A program made the translations under genes and the position numbers. A DNA stretch of 64,000 bases from Citrobacter portucalensis (GTDB taxonomy: Bacteria; Pseudomonadota; Gammaproteobacteria; Enterobacterales; Enterobacteriaceae). The stretch lies in assembly GCF_002042885.1 (NCBI RefSeq), contig NZ_MVFY01000007.1, forward strand, positions 124,001 to 188,000, read 5' to 3'. Under the pieces are notes generated by a model, which was given only the letters and a program-made list of their open reading frames with translations, searched no databases and was not told the origin of the DNA. This document shows positions 55,632 through 64,000 of this stretch, one piece after another (positions within the stretch are counted from its first letter, which is position 1; each line of letters begins with the position of its first letter).

Positions 55632-55654
55632 AGAAATTCCTTGTTAAAAAGGGA

Positions 55655-56362
55655 TCAATTCAACGGTTGAACTGTCAAAGCGTTCTCTGCTAATTGCAGA
55701 CGTGCCGCTTTGCCATAAAATTCTGCTGGGATTTTATCACTCAGCCAATAAACACCTGCGATAGACACCAGTTCTGCCGTCAGATGGGTACAAAAAATTT
55801 GCGCTTCCCGGTCACCGCTTGCGCCTGCCAACGCACGGCCTCTCATCATTCCATAAACATGAATATTGCCATCAGCGATAAGCTCTGCGCCTGCACTGAC
55901 GTGGCTTGTAACAATCAGATCACATTGTGGTGCATAAATGCGCTGACCGGAACGAACCGGCACATTTATTAATCGTGTTTTTGTGATGGGAGTAACGTTT
56001 TGTGGCGGAGCGACGGGAGCCGGGGCCTCAACGGGCGCAGGACGAATAGCTTTTTCTTTACCTTCAGTCAGTAAAGGAAGACCCATTTCGTCGATTTCAG
56101 CCTTGAGTCTGGCGTCTTTGCATCCGCTAACGCCGATAATGCGCAATCCGGTAGACGCGACAACCTTCTGCAGCGCTGACCAGTTTACCGGGCTTTCAAG
56201 ACCACTCACGTTAACCACTACGGGAGCATGTTTTAAAAAAGCAGGTGCCTGCGCGATTTTGTCTTCCAACGCCTGACGAATAACCTCGGGTTCTGCTTCA
56301 TGTAAATGAACCACTGATAAGGTGAAGCTACTGCCTTTAAGCTCGATTGGCGTGTTTGACAT
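55655..56362 (-). CDS. minC: Septum formation inhibitor MinC
   Basis: MinC blocks FtsZ ring assembly. The start [10 protein letters not shown] gives 235 residues, slightly longer than the 231 of E. coli, because of the Pro/Ala-rich linker near residue 110-125. The N-terminal domain inhibits FtsZ and the C-terminal beta-helix (with [17 protein letters not shown]) binds MinD. It is the first gene of minCDE and divergent from ycgL. Confidence 0.97.
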   Translation of the reverse strand: MSNTPIELKGSSFTLSVVHLHEAEPEVIRQALEDKIAQAPAFLKHAPVVVNVSGLESPVNWSALQKVVASTGLRIIGVSGCKDARLKAEIDEMGLPLLTEGKEKAIRPAPVEAPAPVAPPQNVTPITKTRLINVPVRSGQRIYAPQCDLIVTSHVSAGAELIADGNIHVYGMMRGRALAGASGDREAQIFCTHLTAELVSIAGVYWLSDKIPAEFYGKAARLQLAENALTVQPLN

Positions 56363-56488
56363 CCTGGCCTTACTCAATTTGCTATTTATCATCCCCAGCG
56401 CGGGGTGATATTCCGAAGACTATAAGGCATGTTATAGTCAGTATTATATTGAGGCAAGCCACCATTCCGTGAATTCAGAGTAAAAGAT

Positions 56489-56782
56489 ATGTTTTGTGTG
56501 ATCTACCGAAGCAGTAAACGTGACCAGACCTATTTATATGTCGAAAAAAAAGACGATTTCTCGCGAGTTCCTGAAGAACTGATGAAAGGATTTGGTCAGC
56601 CGACGCTGGCAATGATGTTGCCGCTTGATGGCCGTAAAAAGCTGGTTAATGCCGATCTGGAAAAAGTAAAACAGGCACTCACCGAGCAGGGCTATTATTT
56701 ACAAATACCACCGCCGCCAGAAGATTTACTTAAACAGCATCTGGCTGCGACGAAACAAAATACACCAGACGATAAACGTTAA
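56489..56782 (+). CDS. ycgL: YcgL-domain protein YcgL
   Basis: YcgL is a 97-residue protein from [11 protein letters not shown]. coli annotations sometimes start 11 codons earlier. It has the YcgL fold of a small alpha/beta protein, with [12 protein letters not shown] and [13 protein letters not shown]. Its function is unknown. It is divergent from minC and followed by ycgM after 69 bases. Confidence 0.92.
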   Translation: MFCVIYRSSKRDQTYLYVEKKDDFSRVPEELMKGFGQPTLAMMLPLDGRKKLVNADLEKVKQALTEQGYYLQIPPPPEDLLKQHLAATKQNTPDDKR

Positions 56783-56851
56783 ACTGCATCCGGCAGCAGC
56801 ACGCCCCATCGATGCAGTACCTGAAATTGATAACTACGTTAGGGGAAAGTA

Positions 56852-57511
56852 ATGTATCAACATCATAACTGGCATGGTGCTCTGCTGGATTATCCGGTGA
56901 GTAAGGTGGTTTGCGTAGGGAGTAACTATGCTAATCATATTAAAGAGATGGGCGGAAGTACCCCGGAAGAACCGGTGCTGTTTATTAAACCGGAAACCGC
57001 GCTGTGCGATTTACGCCAGCCGCTGGTGATCCCATCTGATATGGGTTCGGTTCACCATGAAGTTGAGCTGGCTGTTTTGATTGGCGCGACCCTACGTCAG
57101 GCGACGGAAGAACATGTGCGCAAAGCCATCGCGGGCTATGGCGTCGCGTTGGATCTGACCCTGCGTGATATTCAGGGCAAAATGAAGAAGGCGGGGCAGC
57201 CGTGGGAAAAAGCGAAGGGCTTTGATAACTCTTGCCCGCTGTCAGGGTTTATTCCGGTGGCGGAATTTAATGGTGATCCTCAGGATACGATGCTCGGGTT
57301 AACGGTTAACGGTGAGCAGCGCCAGCACGGCACCACGGCGGATATGATCCATCACATCGTTCCTTTGATTGCCTACATGAGTCGTTTCTTTACCCTCAAA
57401 GCGGGCGATGTTGTGTTGACGGGGACGCCAGCAGGAGTTGGGCCGTTAAACAGCGGTGATGAGCTGGCTATCAGTTTTCATGGTCAAACGCTGACGACAC
57501 GCGTGCTGTAA
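56852..57511 (+). CDS. ycgM: Fumarylacetoacetate hydrolase family protein YcgM
   Basis: YcgM has 219 residues and the FAH fold of acylpyruvase-type hydrolases. Metal-binding acidic residues are in [12 protein letters not shown], and the catalytic region includes [10 protein letters not shown] and [12 protein letters not shown]. The substrate in enteric bacteria is not established; an acylpyruvate is likely. It is followed by ycgN on the same strand. Confidence 0.94.
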   Translation: MYQHHNWHGALLDYPVSKVVCVGSNYANHIKEMGGSTPEEPVLFIKPETALCDLRQPLVIPSDMGSVHHEVELAVLIGATLRQATEEHVRKAIAGYGVALDLTLRDIQGKMKKAGQPWEKAKGFDNSCPLSGFIPVAEFNGDPQDTMLGLTVNGEQRQHGTTADMIHHIVPLIAYMSRFFTLKAGDVVLTGTPAGVGPLNSGDELAISFHGQTLTTRVL

Positions 57512-57603
57512 TCTCTTCTTGCCGCCTTTTCGGGCGGCAAAACTTGCATCAGCGTGCCAGACTGGTTATAAGGTGCAGCTTTATTGCAATAGCGGATACC
57601 CTG

Positions 57604-58050
57604 ATGAGCGACATACCTTTCTGGCAAAGTAAAACCCTGGATGAAATGACCGATGCCGAGTGGGAGTCATTATGTGACGGGTGTGGTCAATGCTGCCTGC
57701 ATAAGCTGATGGATGAAGATACCGACGAAATCTATTTTACTAACGTCGCGTGTAAGCAGCTCAATATCAAAACCTGTCAGTGCCGTAATTACGAACGCCG
57801 ATTCGAGTACGAGCCTGACTGTATCAAACTGACGCGCGATAATCTGCCCACCTTTGAATGGCTGCCGATGACCTGTGCGTATCGTCTGCTAGCGGAAGGT
57901 AAAGGGCTGCCGGAGTGGCATCCACTGCTGACGGGATCAAAAGCGGCGATGCACGGTGAACGTATTTCAGTACGTCATATTGCGGTGAAAGAATCGGAAG
58001 TGCGTGACTGGCAGGATCATATTCTGAACAAACCTTCATGGGCGGACTAA
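57604..58050 (+). CDS. ycgN: UPF0260 cysteine-cluster protein YcgN
   Basis: YcgN has a cysteine-rich motif of the zinc/iron-chelating YkgJ type, [12 protein letters not shown] near residue 25-36, with a second set in NVACKQL and KTCQCRNYE. The start [10 protein letters not shown] gives 148 residues; the frame opens 20 codons earlier without support. Its function is unknown. It is followed by the convergent DUF1971 gene. Confidence 0.9.
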   Translation: MSDIPFWQSKTLDEMTDAEWESLCDGCGQCCLHKLMDEDTDEIYFTNVACKQLNIKTCQCRNYERRFEYEPDCIKLTRDNLPTFEWLPMTCAYRLLAEGKGLPEWHPLLTGSKAAMHGERISVRHIAVKESEVRDWQDHILNKPSWAD

Positions 58051-58079
58051 ACCGCCCATCGATTAGCAGGCGTTTAGGC

Positions 58080-58421
58080 TTAAGACTTTTTCGCCTGATA
58101 CATCTCATCGCCTTGGTTGTCATCTTCAACCCAGAAATTGATGTTGAATTGGGCGTCGTCGCTTAATTCAACGCGATGCCAGTACTGCGGCGGACTGGTC
58201 GCAAACTGACCGGCATTAATCACCACTTTTACTTCAGGCTCTTTTGCGTCTTCATTGGCAAAGCCGTAATACGTTACCGTACCTTCCATCACGCAAAGCT
58301 GGCCAAAAACGCCTGCAGCAGTGTTATGGTGAGAAAGAAGTGCTGCCGGGACGTTGTCTTTCGTGAAGAAGGGAGTAGAGCGTTTAACTTTCCAGTTTGC
58401 CGGGATGCGTAAATGGGACAT
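58080..58421 (-). CDS. DUF1971 (YeaR/TehB-like cupin) protein under an NsrR box
   Basis: This gene encodes 113 residues from MSHLRIPANW, with an excellent SD AAGGAG 8 bases upstream. It belongs to DUF1971, a cupin-like domain also found in YeaR and the N-terminal part of some TehB proteins. Likely metal ligands include H in LLSHHNT and in QYWHRVEL. A strong NsrR operator lies at its promoter. Salmonella has an NsrR-controlled DUF1971 gene at this place (STM1808), so a role in nitrosative stress is inferred. K-12 has hlyE and umuDC here instead. Confidence 0.88.
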   Translation of the reverse strand: MSHLRIPANWKVKRSTPFFTKDNVPAALLSHHNTAAGVFGQLCVMEGTVTYYGFANEDAKEPEVKVVINAGQFATSPPQYWHRVELSDDAQFNINFWVEDDNQGDEMYQAKKS

Positions 58422-58448
58422 AAGACATCTCCTTGGTGTGGCATCTAT

Positions 58449-58471
58449 AAGATGCATTTAATATACATCTT
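58449..58471 (-). promoter_or_regulatory. NsrR operator inside a 39-bp palindrome
   Basis: AAGATGCATTT, one base, then ATATACATCTT gives the 11-1-11 NsrR consensus. The perfect inverted repeat GCATCTATAAGATG / CATCTTATAGATGC (58441-58454 and 58466-58479) extends the symmetry. A possible -10 TATATT (58460-58465) and -35 TTGCCT (58484-58489), spaced 18, would be covered by the repressor. Confidence 0.85.
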
Positions 58472-58501
58472 ATAGATGCCAGCAGGCAATGAATTTAAGG
58501 C

Positions 58502-58527
58502 AAAAAAAACGCTCCCGAAGGAGCGTC
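58502..58527 (-). terminator. Intrinsic terminator of dsbB
   Basis: GACGCTCC and GGAGCG pair around a TTCG loop on the minus strand, followed by a run of eight T. It sits right after the dsbB stop. Confidence 0.9.
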
Positions 58528-58531
58528 TCTG

Positions 58532-59062
58532 TTAGCGACCGAAGAGGTCACGTTTTTTCGGTTTGAACGGCTGTGCTATCACTACCAGCACGGCGACCAC
58601 CAGGTAGGCGGCGAAGATCCCCAACAGCCACTGCGGCATTTCCAGGGTTAAAAAAGACCACTGGCGCTCAGCACAGTCACCGGACGCTAAAAACACCTGC
58701 GGCAGCCATTTGTCCAGCGGCAGCCAGCTTGGGAAGCGTGCGGCAAAATCACAGGTCATAAACGGGGATGGGTGCAGCTGAATCATGGTGTGCTCATACG
58801 CTAACTGAAGTCCGCGCCAGGCACTGTAAATCCAGATTATCATCGCCACATAGCGCAGCGGTGTTTTTGGTGCGATAGCACCCACCAGCCCTGCACCCAT
58901 CACGCCAAATAATGCGCTACGTTCGTAAATACACAACACGCAAGGTTTTAGCAGCATGACGTGCTGGAACCACAGCGCGACGAGCTCCAGCGCAAAGGCG
59001 GTTAACGCCAACAATAACCATGCTCCACGACCTCGGGAGCACTGGTTTAAAAATCGCAACAT
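58532..59062 (-). CDS. dsbB: Disulfide bond formation protein DsbB
   Basis: DsbB reoxidises DsbA and passes the electrons to quinone. The 176-residue product has four transmembrane helices. The four catalytic cysteines are at their usual numbers: C41 and C44 (KPCVLCIYE), C104 (FMTCDF) and C130 (SGDCAE). The start MLRFLNQ uses the SD AGGGA; an ATG two codons earlier is too close to it. Confidence 0.97.
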   Translation of the reverse strand: MLRFLNQCSRGRGAWLLLALTAFALELVALWFQHVMLLKPCVLCIYERSALFGVMGAGLVGAIAPKTPLRYVAMIIWIYSAWRGLQLAYEHTMIQLHPSPFMTCDFAARFPSWLPLDKWLPQVFLASGDCAERQWSFLTLEMPQWLLGIFAAYLVVAVLVVIAQPFKPKKRDLFGR

Positions 59063-59169
59063 AATCATTTCCCTGCAACATGCGTAGAGACCGCAGTTTA
59101 AACCAATTCACTTTATGCGCCACTAGCGGGAATTGAAAATTTGCGTAATCGGATATTTATCATGCAAAA

Positions 59170-59200
59170 AGTCAAACCGGGCAGTGATTTGCCCGGTTAA
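59170..59200 (-). terminator. Intrinsic terminator of nhaB
   Basis: AACCGGGCA (59175-59183) pairs with TGCCCGGTT (59190-59198). On the minus strand a T-rich tail follows (TTTGACTTTTT). Confidence 0.8.
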
Positions 59201-59203
59201 TTG

Positions 59204-60748
59204 TTATGAAAGTGTAGCTAACCAGCCCGTTTGGGTCATCCACTCGGTCACCGGAACTAGCGTGAACTCGACGCAAAGCAGGCCGACGAGCGTCAGGACG
59301 AGAGTATAAGGCAGGGCCATCCACACCATGCGACCATAAGAGAGGCGAATCAACGGCGCCAGTGCAGAGGTCAGCAGGAACAGGAATGCAGCCTGGCCGT
59401 TTGGCGTGGCCACCGAAGGCAGGTTGGTCCCGGTATTGATCGCCACCGCCAACAGCTCAAATTGGTTAAGGCTGATGGTCCCATGTTCCATCGCGGCTTT
59501 GGCTTCATTGATATAAATCGTACCAACAAAAACGTTATCAGAGATCGAAGACAGCAGGCCGTTGAAGAGATAAAACAGCGTCAGTTGTGCATGTTCAGAC
59601 GACTGCAACACAAACTGAATAATCGGTGAAAAGAGTTGTTGATCGATAATCACCGCGACAATAGAGAAGAACACGGTCAGCAGCGCGGTGAAGGGTAGCG
59701 ACTCGGTAAAGGCCTTACCTATCGCATGTTCGTCGGTTACGCCGGTCAACGAGGTTGCCAGAATGATGACCGACAAACCGATCAATCCGACTTCTGCCAG
59801 ATGCAGGGCCAAAGCAACGACCAGCCAGACGCCAATAATCGCCTGGACAATCAGTTTGATTTTGTCCTGGCGGGTACGTTGTTGGCGGCTCTGATCGTCA
59901 AACTGTTGCAGGACATCACGGACGGTCTCCGGCAGCGTTTCGCCATAGCCAAACCAGCGCAATTTCTCGACCAGTACACAGGTTAACAGGCCGCAAATCA
60001 GTACCGGGACGGTAACTGGCGACATGCGCAGGAAGAAGTCGCCAAAATGCCAGCCAGCCGCTTTGGCGATAATAAGGTTTTGTGGTTCGCCCACCATGGT
60101 CATCACGCCGCCTAACGCCGTACCGACCCCCGCGTGCATCATCAGGCTACGCAGAAAACCGCGGAACTGCTCAAGAACGACTTTATTGTGCTGATCGATA
60201 TGGCTGTCATCAAGCATGTTGTTGTCTTCCGCGCGAGAAGAAGCAACGCGATGGTAGATACCATAAAACCCGACCGCAACGCTGATTACCACGGCAACGA
60301 CGGTCAACGCATCGAGGAACGCAGAGAGGAAAGCGGCTGCAACACAAAAAGACAGTGACAGCAGCGTCTTGGAGCGAATAGTGAGCAGCAGACGAGTGAA
60401 AATAAACAGTAATAGCTGCTTCATAAAGTAGATGCCTGCCACCATAAACATCAGCAGCAATAACACCTCAAGGTTTGCGGCAACCTCTTCACGCACATGC
60501 GTGGCGCTGGTCATACCAATAATGACAGCTTCAATAGCCAACAGCCCGCCTGGCAGCAGTGGGTAACATTTTAACGCCATCGCCAGCGTGAAAATGAACT
60601 CGGCCACCAGCAACCAGCCGGCGATAAAAGGGTTGATGAAAAAAATAATCGGGTTAACGACTAAGAAGACAAGCAGTGCAAGTTTGTACCAGTCTGGTGA
60701 TTGACCTAAAAAATTGCGCCACATAGCGCGGCCCCATGATAGCTCCAT
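59204..60748 (-). CDS. nhaB: Na+/H+ antiporter NhaB
   Basis: NhaB exports sodium in exchange for protons. The 514-residue product has about 12 transmembrane helices and matches E. coli NhaB (513). Charged residues in helices are in [24 protein letters not shown] and [12 protein letters not shown]. It is divergent from fadR. Confidence 0.96.
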   Translation of the reverse strand: MELSWGRAMWRNFLGQSPDWYKLALLVFLVVNPIIFFINPFIAGWLLVAEFIFTLAMALKCYPLLPGGLLAIEAVIIGMTSATHVREEVAANLEVLLLLMFMVAGIYFMKQLLLFIFTRLLLTIRSKTLLSLSFCVAAAFLSAFLDALTVVAVVISVAVGFYGIYHRVASSRAEDNNMLDDSHIDQHNKVVLEQFRGFLRSLMMHAGVGTALGGVMTMVGEPQNLIIAKAAGWHFGDFFLRMSPVTVPVLICGLLTCVLVEKLRWFGYGETLPETVRDVLQQFDDQSRQQRTRQDKIKLIVQAIIGVWLVVALALHLAEVGLIGLSVIILATSLTGVTDEHAIGKAFTESLPFTALLTVFFSIVAVIIDQQLFSPIIQFVLQSSEHAQLTLFYLFNGLLSSISDNVFVGTIYINEAKAAMEHGTISLNQFELLAVAINTGTNLPSVATPNGQAAFLFLLTSALAPLIRLSYGRMVWMALPYTLVLTLVGLLCVEFTLVPVTEWMTQTGWLATLS

Positions 60749-60984
60749 GGTGATTTCCCTACCTTTAAAAATGAAATCATGTTTTTATGTTTGACCGCAA
60801 AGCTTAGCGGGAGGAGGGGGCACAGGCAAGCTATTCACGAGACTGGTAAGGTTGGCTGTGCTGTAGCGTTATTAGGAAAATGAAGCCTTGATCCACTTTT
60901 TCTTCATTGCGTCAGCTATCAGCTAAGATACCCATCTGGTATGATGTGTGTAACTATGTTTTGCTGTGTAATGGAATTTTTACT

Positions 60985-61704
60985 ATGGTCATTAAGGCGC
61001 AAAGCCCGGCTGGGTTCGCGGAAGAGTACATCATTGAAAGTATCTGGAATAACCGCTTCCCACCTGGCACTATTTTGCCCGCTGAACGTGAACTCTCCGA
61101 ACTTATTGGGGTGACACGTACCACGCTACGCGAAGTATTGCAGCGGTTGGCGCGAGATGGCTGGTTGACCATTCAACACGGCAAACCGACGAAGGTGAAT
61201 AACTTCTGGGAAACCTCCGGGCTGAATATTCTTGAAACGCTGGCGCGTCTCGATCACGAGAGTGTCCCGCAGTTGATTGATAATCTGCTGTCCGTGCGTA
61301 CCAATATTTCGACGATCTTTGTTCGCACTGCGTTTCGCCAGCATCCTGATAAAGCACAGGAGGTTCTGGCGACGGCAAATCAGGTGGCCGACCACGCTGA
61401 CGCATTTGCCGATCTGGACTATAACATTTTCCGCGGCCTGGCATTTGCCTCCGGCAATCCGATTTACGGTTTGATCCTCAACGGTATGAAAGGATTATAT
61501 ACCCGCATTGGTCGTCATTATTTTGCCAACCCGGAAGCGCGCGCGCTGGCGCTGAGCTTCTACCGTAAACTGTCAGAACTCTGCGAGCAGGGCGCTCATG
61601 AGCAGGTGTATGAAACGGTGCGTCGCTATGGTCACGACAGTGGCGAAATCTGGCATCGCATGCAAAAGAGCCTTCCGGGCGATTTGGCGATTCAGGGCCG
61701 TTAA
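60985..61704 (+). CDS. fadR: Fatty acid metabolism regulator FadR
   Basis: FadR is a GntR-family protein that represses beta-oxidation genes and activates fabA and fabB, and is released from DNA by long-chain acyl-CoA. The start [10 protein letters not shown] gives 239 residues, the E. coli length. The winged helix-turn-helix covers about 10-75 ([24 protein letters not shown]). The C-terminal helical domain binds acyl-CoA. The frame opens 26 codons upstream without family support. A FadR operator is visible before fadD in the same window. Confidence 0.97.
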   Translation: MVIKAQSPAGFAEEYIIESIWNNRFPPGTILPAERELSELIGVTRTTLREVLQRLARDGWLTIQHGKPTKVNNFWETSGLNILETLARLDHESVPQLIDNLLSVRTNISTIFVRTAFRQHPDKAQEVLATANQVADHADAFADLDYNIFRGLAFASGNPIYGLILNGMKGLYTRIGRHYFANPEARALALSFYRKLSELCEQGAHEQVYETVRRYGHDSGEIWHRMQKSLPGDLAIQGR

Positions 61705-61713
61705 TTGCTCAAA

Positions 61714-61773
61714 GCCAGATGGCGACGCCAAAGCGTCTTATCCGGCCTACAATGTGTGCACTTCGTAGGCCGG
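61714..61773. repeat. REP/BIME-like repeat between fadR and ycgB
   Basis: The minus-strand sequence carries GCCGGATAAGACGCTTTGGC and GTCGCCATCTGGC, a standard REP unit. It is followed by an inverted CCGGCCTAC / GTAGGCCGG pair. It lies between the convergent 3' ends of fadR and ycgB. Confidence 0.85.
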
Positions 61774-61806
61774 TTTAGGTGTTTACACCGCCTCCGGTAA
61801 TAAGAT

Positions 61807-63339
61807 TTACAGACCGTTCATCCTTGGCGGGCAACGCTCCAACAGCTCCACGCTGCCATCTTCATTCTGTTGCTCCAGCATCACGTCAAAACCCCAAAGC
61901 CGGTGTACGTGCTTGAGCACTTCTTTGCGTCCTTTATCCAGCGGTGCGCGATTATGCGGAATATAGCGTAAGGTGAGCGAACGGTCGCCACGCAGATCGA
62001 CATTCCAGATTTGAATATTCGGCTCCAGGTTGCTGAGGTTGTATTGCGACGACAACCTGTTGCGGATCTCACGATATCCTTCCTCGTTATGAATCGCAGA
62101 AATCTCCAGGTAGTTGTGACGATCGTCATCCAGCACGGTGAACAGACGGAAATCACGCATCACCTTTGGTGACAGGAACTGGCTGATAAAGCTCTCATCT
62201 TTGAAATCGCGCATCGCGAAATGCAGGGTTTCCAGCCAGTCGGAACCCGCTATGTCCGGGAACCAGTATTTGTCCTCCTCGGTCGGCGACTGACAAATAC
62301 GTTTGATATCCTGGAACATGGCAAACCCCAGGGCATAAGGGTTTATCCCGCTATACCACGGGCTGTTGTAGGGCGGCTGAAATACCACATTGGTATGGCT
62401 ATGCAGAAACTCCAGCATAAACCGTTCGGTGACTTTACCTTCATCATAAAGGTGGTTCAGGATGGTGTAATGCCAGAAAGTGGCCCAGCCCTCGTTCATC
62501 ACCTGCGTCTGTTTCTGCGGATAAAAATACTGACTGACCTTGCGTACAATGCGCAGGACTTCACGTTGCCAGGACTCCAGCAGCGGGGCGTTCTTCTCCA
62601 TGAAGTACAGCAGGTTCTCCTGTGGCTCAGAGGGATAACGCCGGGCTTCCGCCACGGTTTTCTCTTCCTCTTTCTTCGGCAGCGTGCGCCACAACATATT
62701 CACCTGGCTTTGCAGATACTCTTCACGGCTTTTCTGACGGGCTTTCTCTTCCTGTAGGGAAATTTTTTGCGGGCGTTTGTAACGGTCAACGCCGTAGTTC
62801 ATCAGCGCATGGCAGGAGTCGAGTAGCTTTTCGACTTCATCCACGCCGTAACGCTCTTCACACTGGGTAATATAGTTTCGCGCGAAGATCAGGTAATCGA
62901 CAATGGAACTGGCATCCGTCCAGCTTCGGAACAGGTAGTTGTTTTTAAAAAAGGAGTTGTGTCCGTAGCAGGCATGCGCCATCACCAGCGCCTGCATAGT
63001 GATGGTGTTCTCCTCCATCAGATACGCGATACACGGATTGGAGTTGATAACGATCTCATAGGCCAGCCCCTGCTGACCATGCTTATACAAGCGCTCGGTT
63101 TCAATAAACTTTTTACCAAACGACCAGTGAGGATAGTTGATCGGCATCCCGACGCTGGAATAAGCGTCCATCATCTGTTCGGAGGTGATCACCTCGATTT
63201 GGTGCGGGTAGGTATCCAGTCTGTAGAGTTTCGCCACGCGGTCTATCTCTGCCAGATAGACATCCAGCAGATCAAACGTCCAGTCGGGTCCATCGCTTAA
63301 CCGTGTGCTGTCCTTGTTCATGGAATCAATCGTAGCCAT
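61807..63339 (-). CDS. ycgB: SpoVR-family protein YcgB
   Basis: YcgB is a 510-residue SpoVR-type protein, the family named for a Bacillus spore cortex protein. Conserved stretches are HWSFGKKFIETERLYKHG, MNEGWATFWHYTILNHLYDEG and NPYALGFAMFQDIKR; the histidines and acidic residues suggest a metal site. In E. coli it is sigma-S dependent and works with YeaG/YeaH-type proteins, but its reaction is unknown. It is divergent from dadA, with a 322-base gap. Confidence 0.93.
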   Translation of the reverse strand: MATIDSMNKDSTRLSDGPDWTFDLLDVYLAEIDRVAKLYRLDTYPHQIEVITSEQMMDAYSSVGMPINYPHWSFGKKFIETERLYKHGQQGLAYEIVINSNPCIAYLMEENTITMQALVMAHACYGHNSFFKNNYLFRSWTDASSIVDYLIFARNYITQCEERYGVDEVEKLLDSCHALMNYGVDRYKRPQKISLQEEKARQKSREEYLQSQVNMLWRTLPKKEEEKTVAEARRYPSEPQENLLYFMEKNAPLLESWQREVLRIVRKVSQYFYPQKQTQVMNEGWATFWHYTILNHLYDEGKVTERFMLEFLHSHTNVVFQPPYNSPWYSGINPYALGFAMFQDIKRICQSPTEEDKYWFPDIAGSDWLETLHFAMRDFKDESFISQFLSPKVMRDFRLFTVLDDDRHNYLEISAIHNEEGYREIRNRLSSQYNLSNLEPNIQIWNVDLRGDRSLTLRYIPHNRAPLDKGRKEVLKHVHRLWGFDVMLEQQNEDGSVELLERCPPRMNGL

Positions 63340-63557
63340 TCGCGCACCCTCATTGTTGGCGGCACTCTCTGTCTGGAGTACCTCATGTCAAGCATAGATC
63401 ATGGTGTTAAAAAACGTGCTGCGGCAGAAATTTTTTCTTTGCGATTTCACGTTAGCGAGGCGTCGAAAAATGGCATGGCCGCAAAATTTTATGCTGGATA
63501 AAAATAACGCACAGCAGGAGATGCCAAAGCGGAGAGTCCCCAGTCATCACCGCTATA

Positions 63558-63573
63558 TGTGAGGTAAGTCACC
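63558..63573 (+). promoter_or_regulatory. CRP site upstream of dadA
   Basis: TGTGAGGTAAGTCACC has the TGTGA-N6-TCAC pattern of a CRP site. It lies 88 bases before the dadA ATG in the 322-base ycgB-dadA gap. dadAX is CRP- and Lrp-controlled in E. coli. I see no other gene in this gap. Confidence 0.7.
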
Positions 63574-63625
63574 ATAAAAAAGCCATATGTTGAATAATAT
63601 TTTCAACTGAGTTATCAAGATGTAA

Positions 63626-64000
<375 letters not shown>

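Noticed and set aside
57519-57535. TTGCCGCC/GGCGGCAA hairpin after ycgM as a terminator
   Set aside because: The stem is clear but no T run follows on the plus strand, and ycgN continues on the same strand, so it was not called as a terminator.

Overview
The window is a piece of chromosome from an enteric bacterium of the Enterobacteriaceae. Nearly every gene is recognisable as an ortholog of a gene in the 40-42 min region of Escherichia coli K-12, in almost the same order. Three things point away from E. coli and towards the Citrobacter/Salmonella side. There is a second ftsI-type penicillin-binding protein gene between cspC and rlmA. There is an NsrR-box-controlled DUF1971 gene between ycgN and dsbB, where K-12 has hlyE-umuDC. 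The dmlR cluster is joined directly to minE, and these are far apart in K-12. A Citrobacter-like genome is my best guess, made from gene content only. I see no prophage, insertion sequence, CRISPR array, tRNA or rRNA. Only two REP-type repeats are mobile-element-like.

Layout, left to right. 1-2275: Entner-Doudoroff genes edd (cut by the left edge) and eda. 2343-5173: purT (PurR box), then SOS-controlled yebG, secreted yebF and yebE. 5260-8984: ptrB, exoX, yobB and holE. 9128-10737: the copper operon yobA-yebZ-yebY. 10767-11034: the antisense sRNA pair SdsR/SraC. 11150-17812: phosphatase pphA, yebW, yebV, then the letA-letB-rsmF envelope lipid transport operon. 17941-22363: msrC, proQ-prc, htpX. 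22411-26773: yebQ, kdgR, yobH, mgrB (PhoP box), yebO, yobF-cspC.

26993-30607: the extra PBP3 paralog, rlmA and the manganese exporter gene mntP, whose upstream region carries a Mn riboswitch, a Fur-like box and a pair of MntR-like boxes. 30608-35831: yobD, the mannose PTS genes manXYZ with Mlc and CRP sites, then yoaE with a possible leader ORF. 35838-41675: c-di-GMP phosphodiesterase pdeD, serine deaminase sdaA, nudL, pabB, yoaH, yoaB. 41793-48250: SOS-box-controlled helicase yoaA, tsaB, lipoprotein yeaY, FadR-controlled fadD, and rnd.

48300-54462: a quaternary-amine and malate catabolic cluster, made of yeaX/yeaW (Rieske oxygenase and its reductase), the BCCT carrier yeaV, dmlA and its regulator dmlR. 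54549-56362: the division-site operon minCDE. 56489-58421: ycgL, ycgM, ycgN and the NO-responsive DUF1971 gene. 58532-64000: dsbB, nhaB, fadR, ycgB and the start of dadA.

Several genes are linked by function. fadR at the right end is expected to control fadD, which has a FadR operator here. LexA boxes stand before yebG and yoaA. mgrB feeds back on PhoQ. Most of the window is conserved core genome. The points most worth a second look are the PBP3 paralog with an altered SXN motif, the palindromic NsrR site, the paired MntR-like boxes, the yoaE leader and the dmlR/minE junction.
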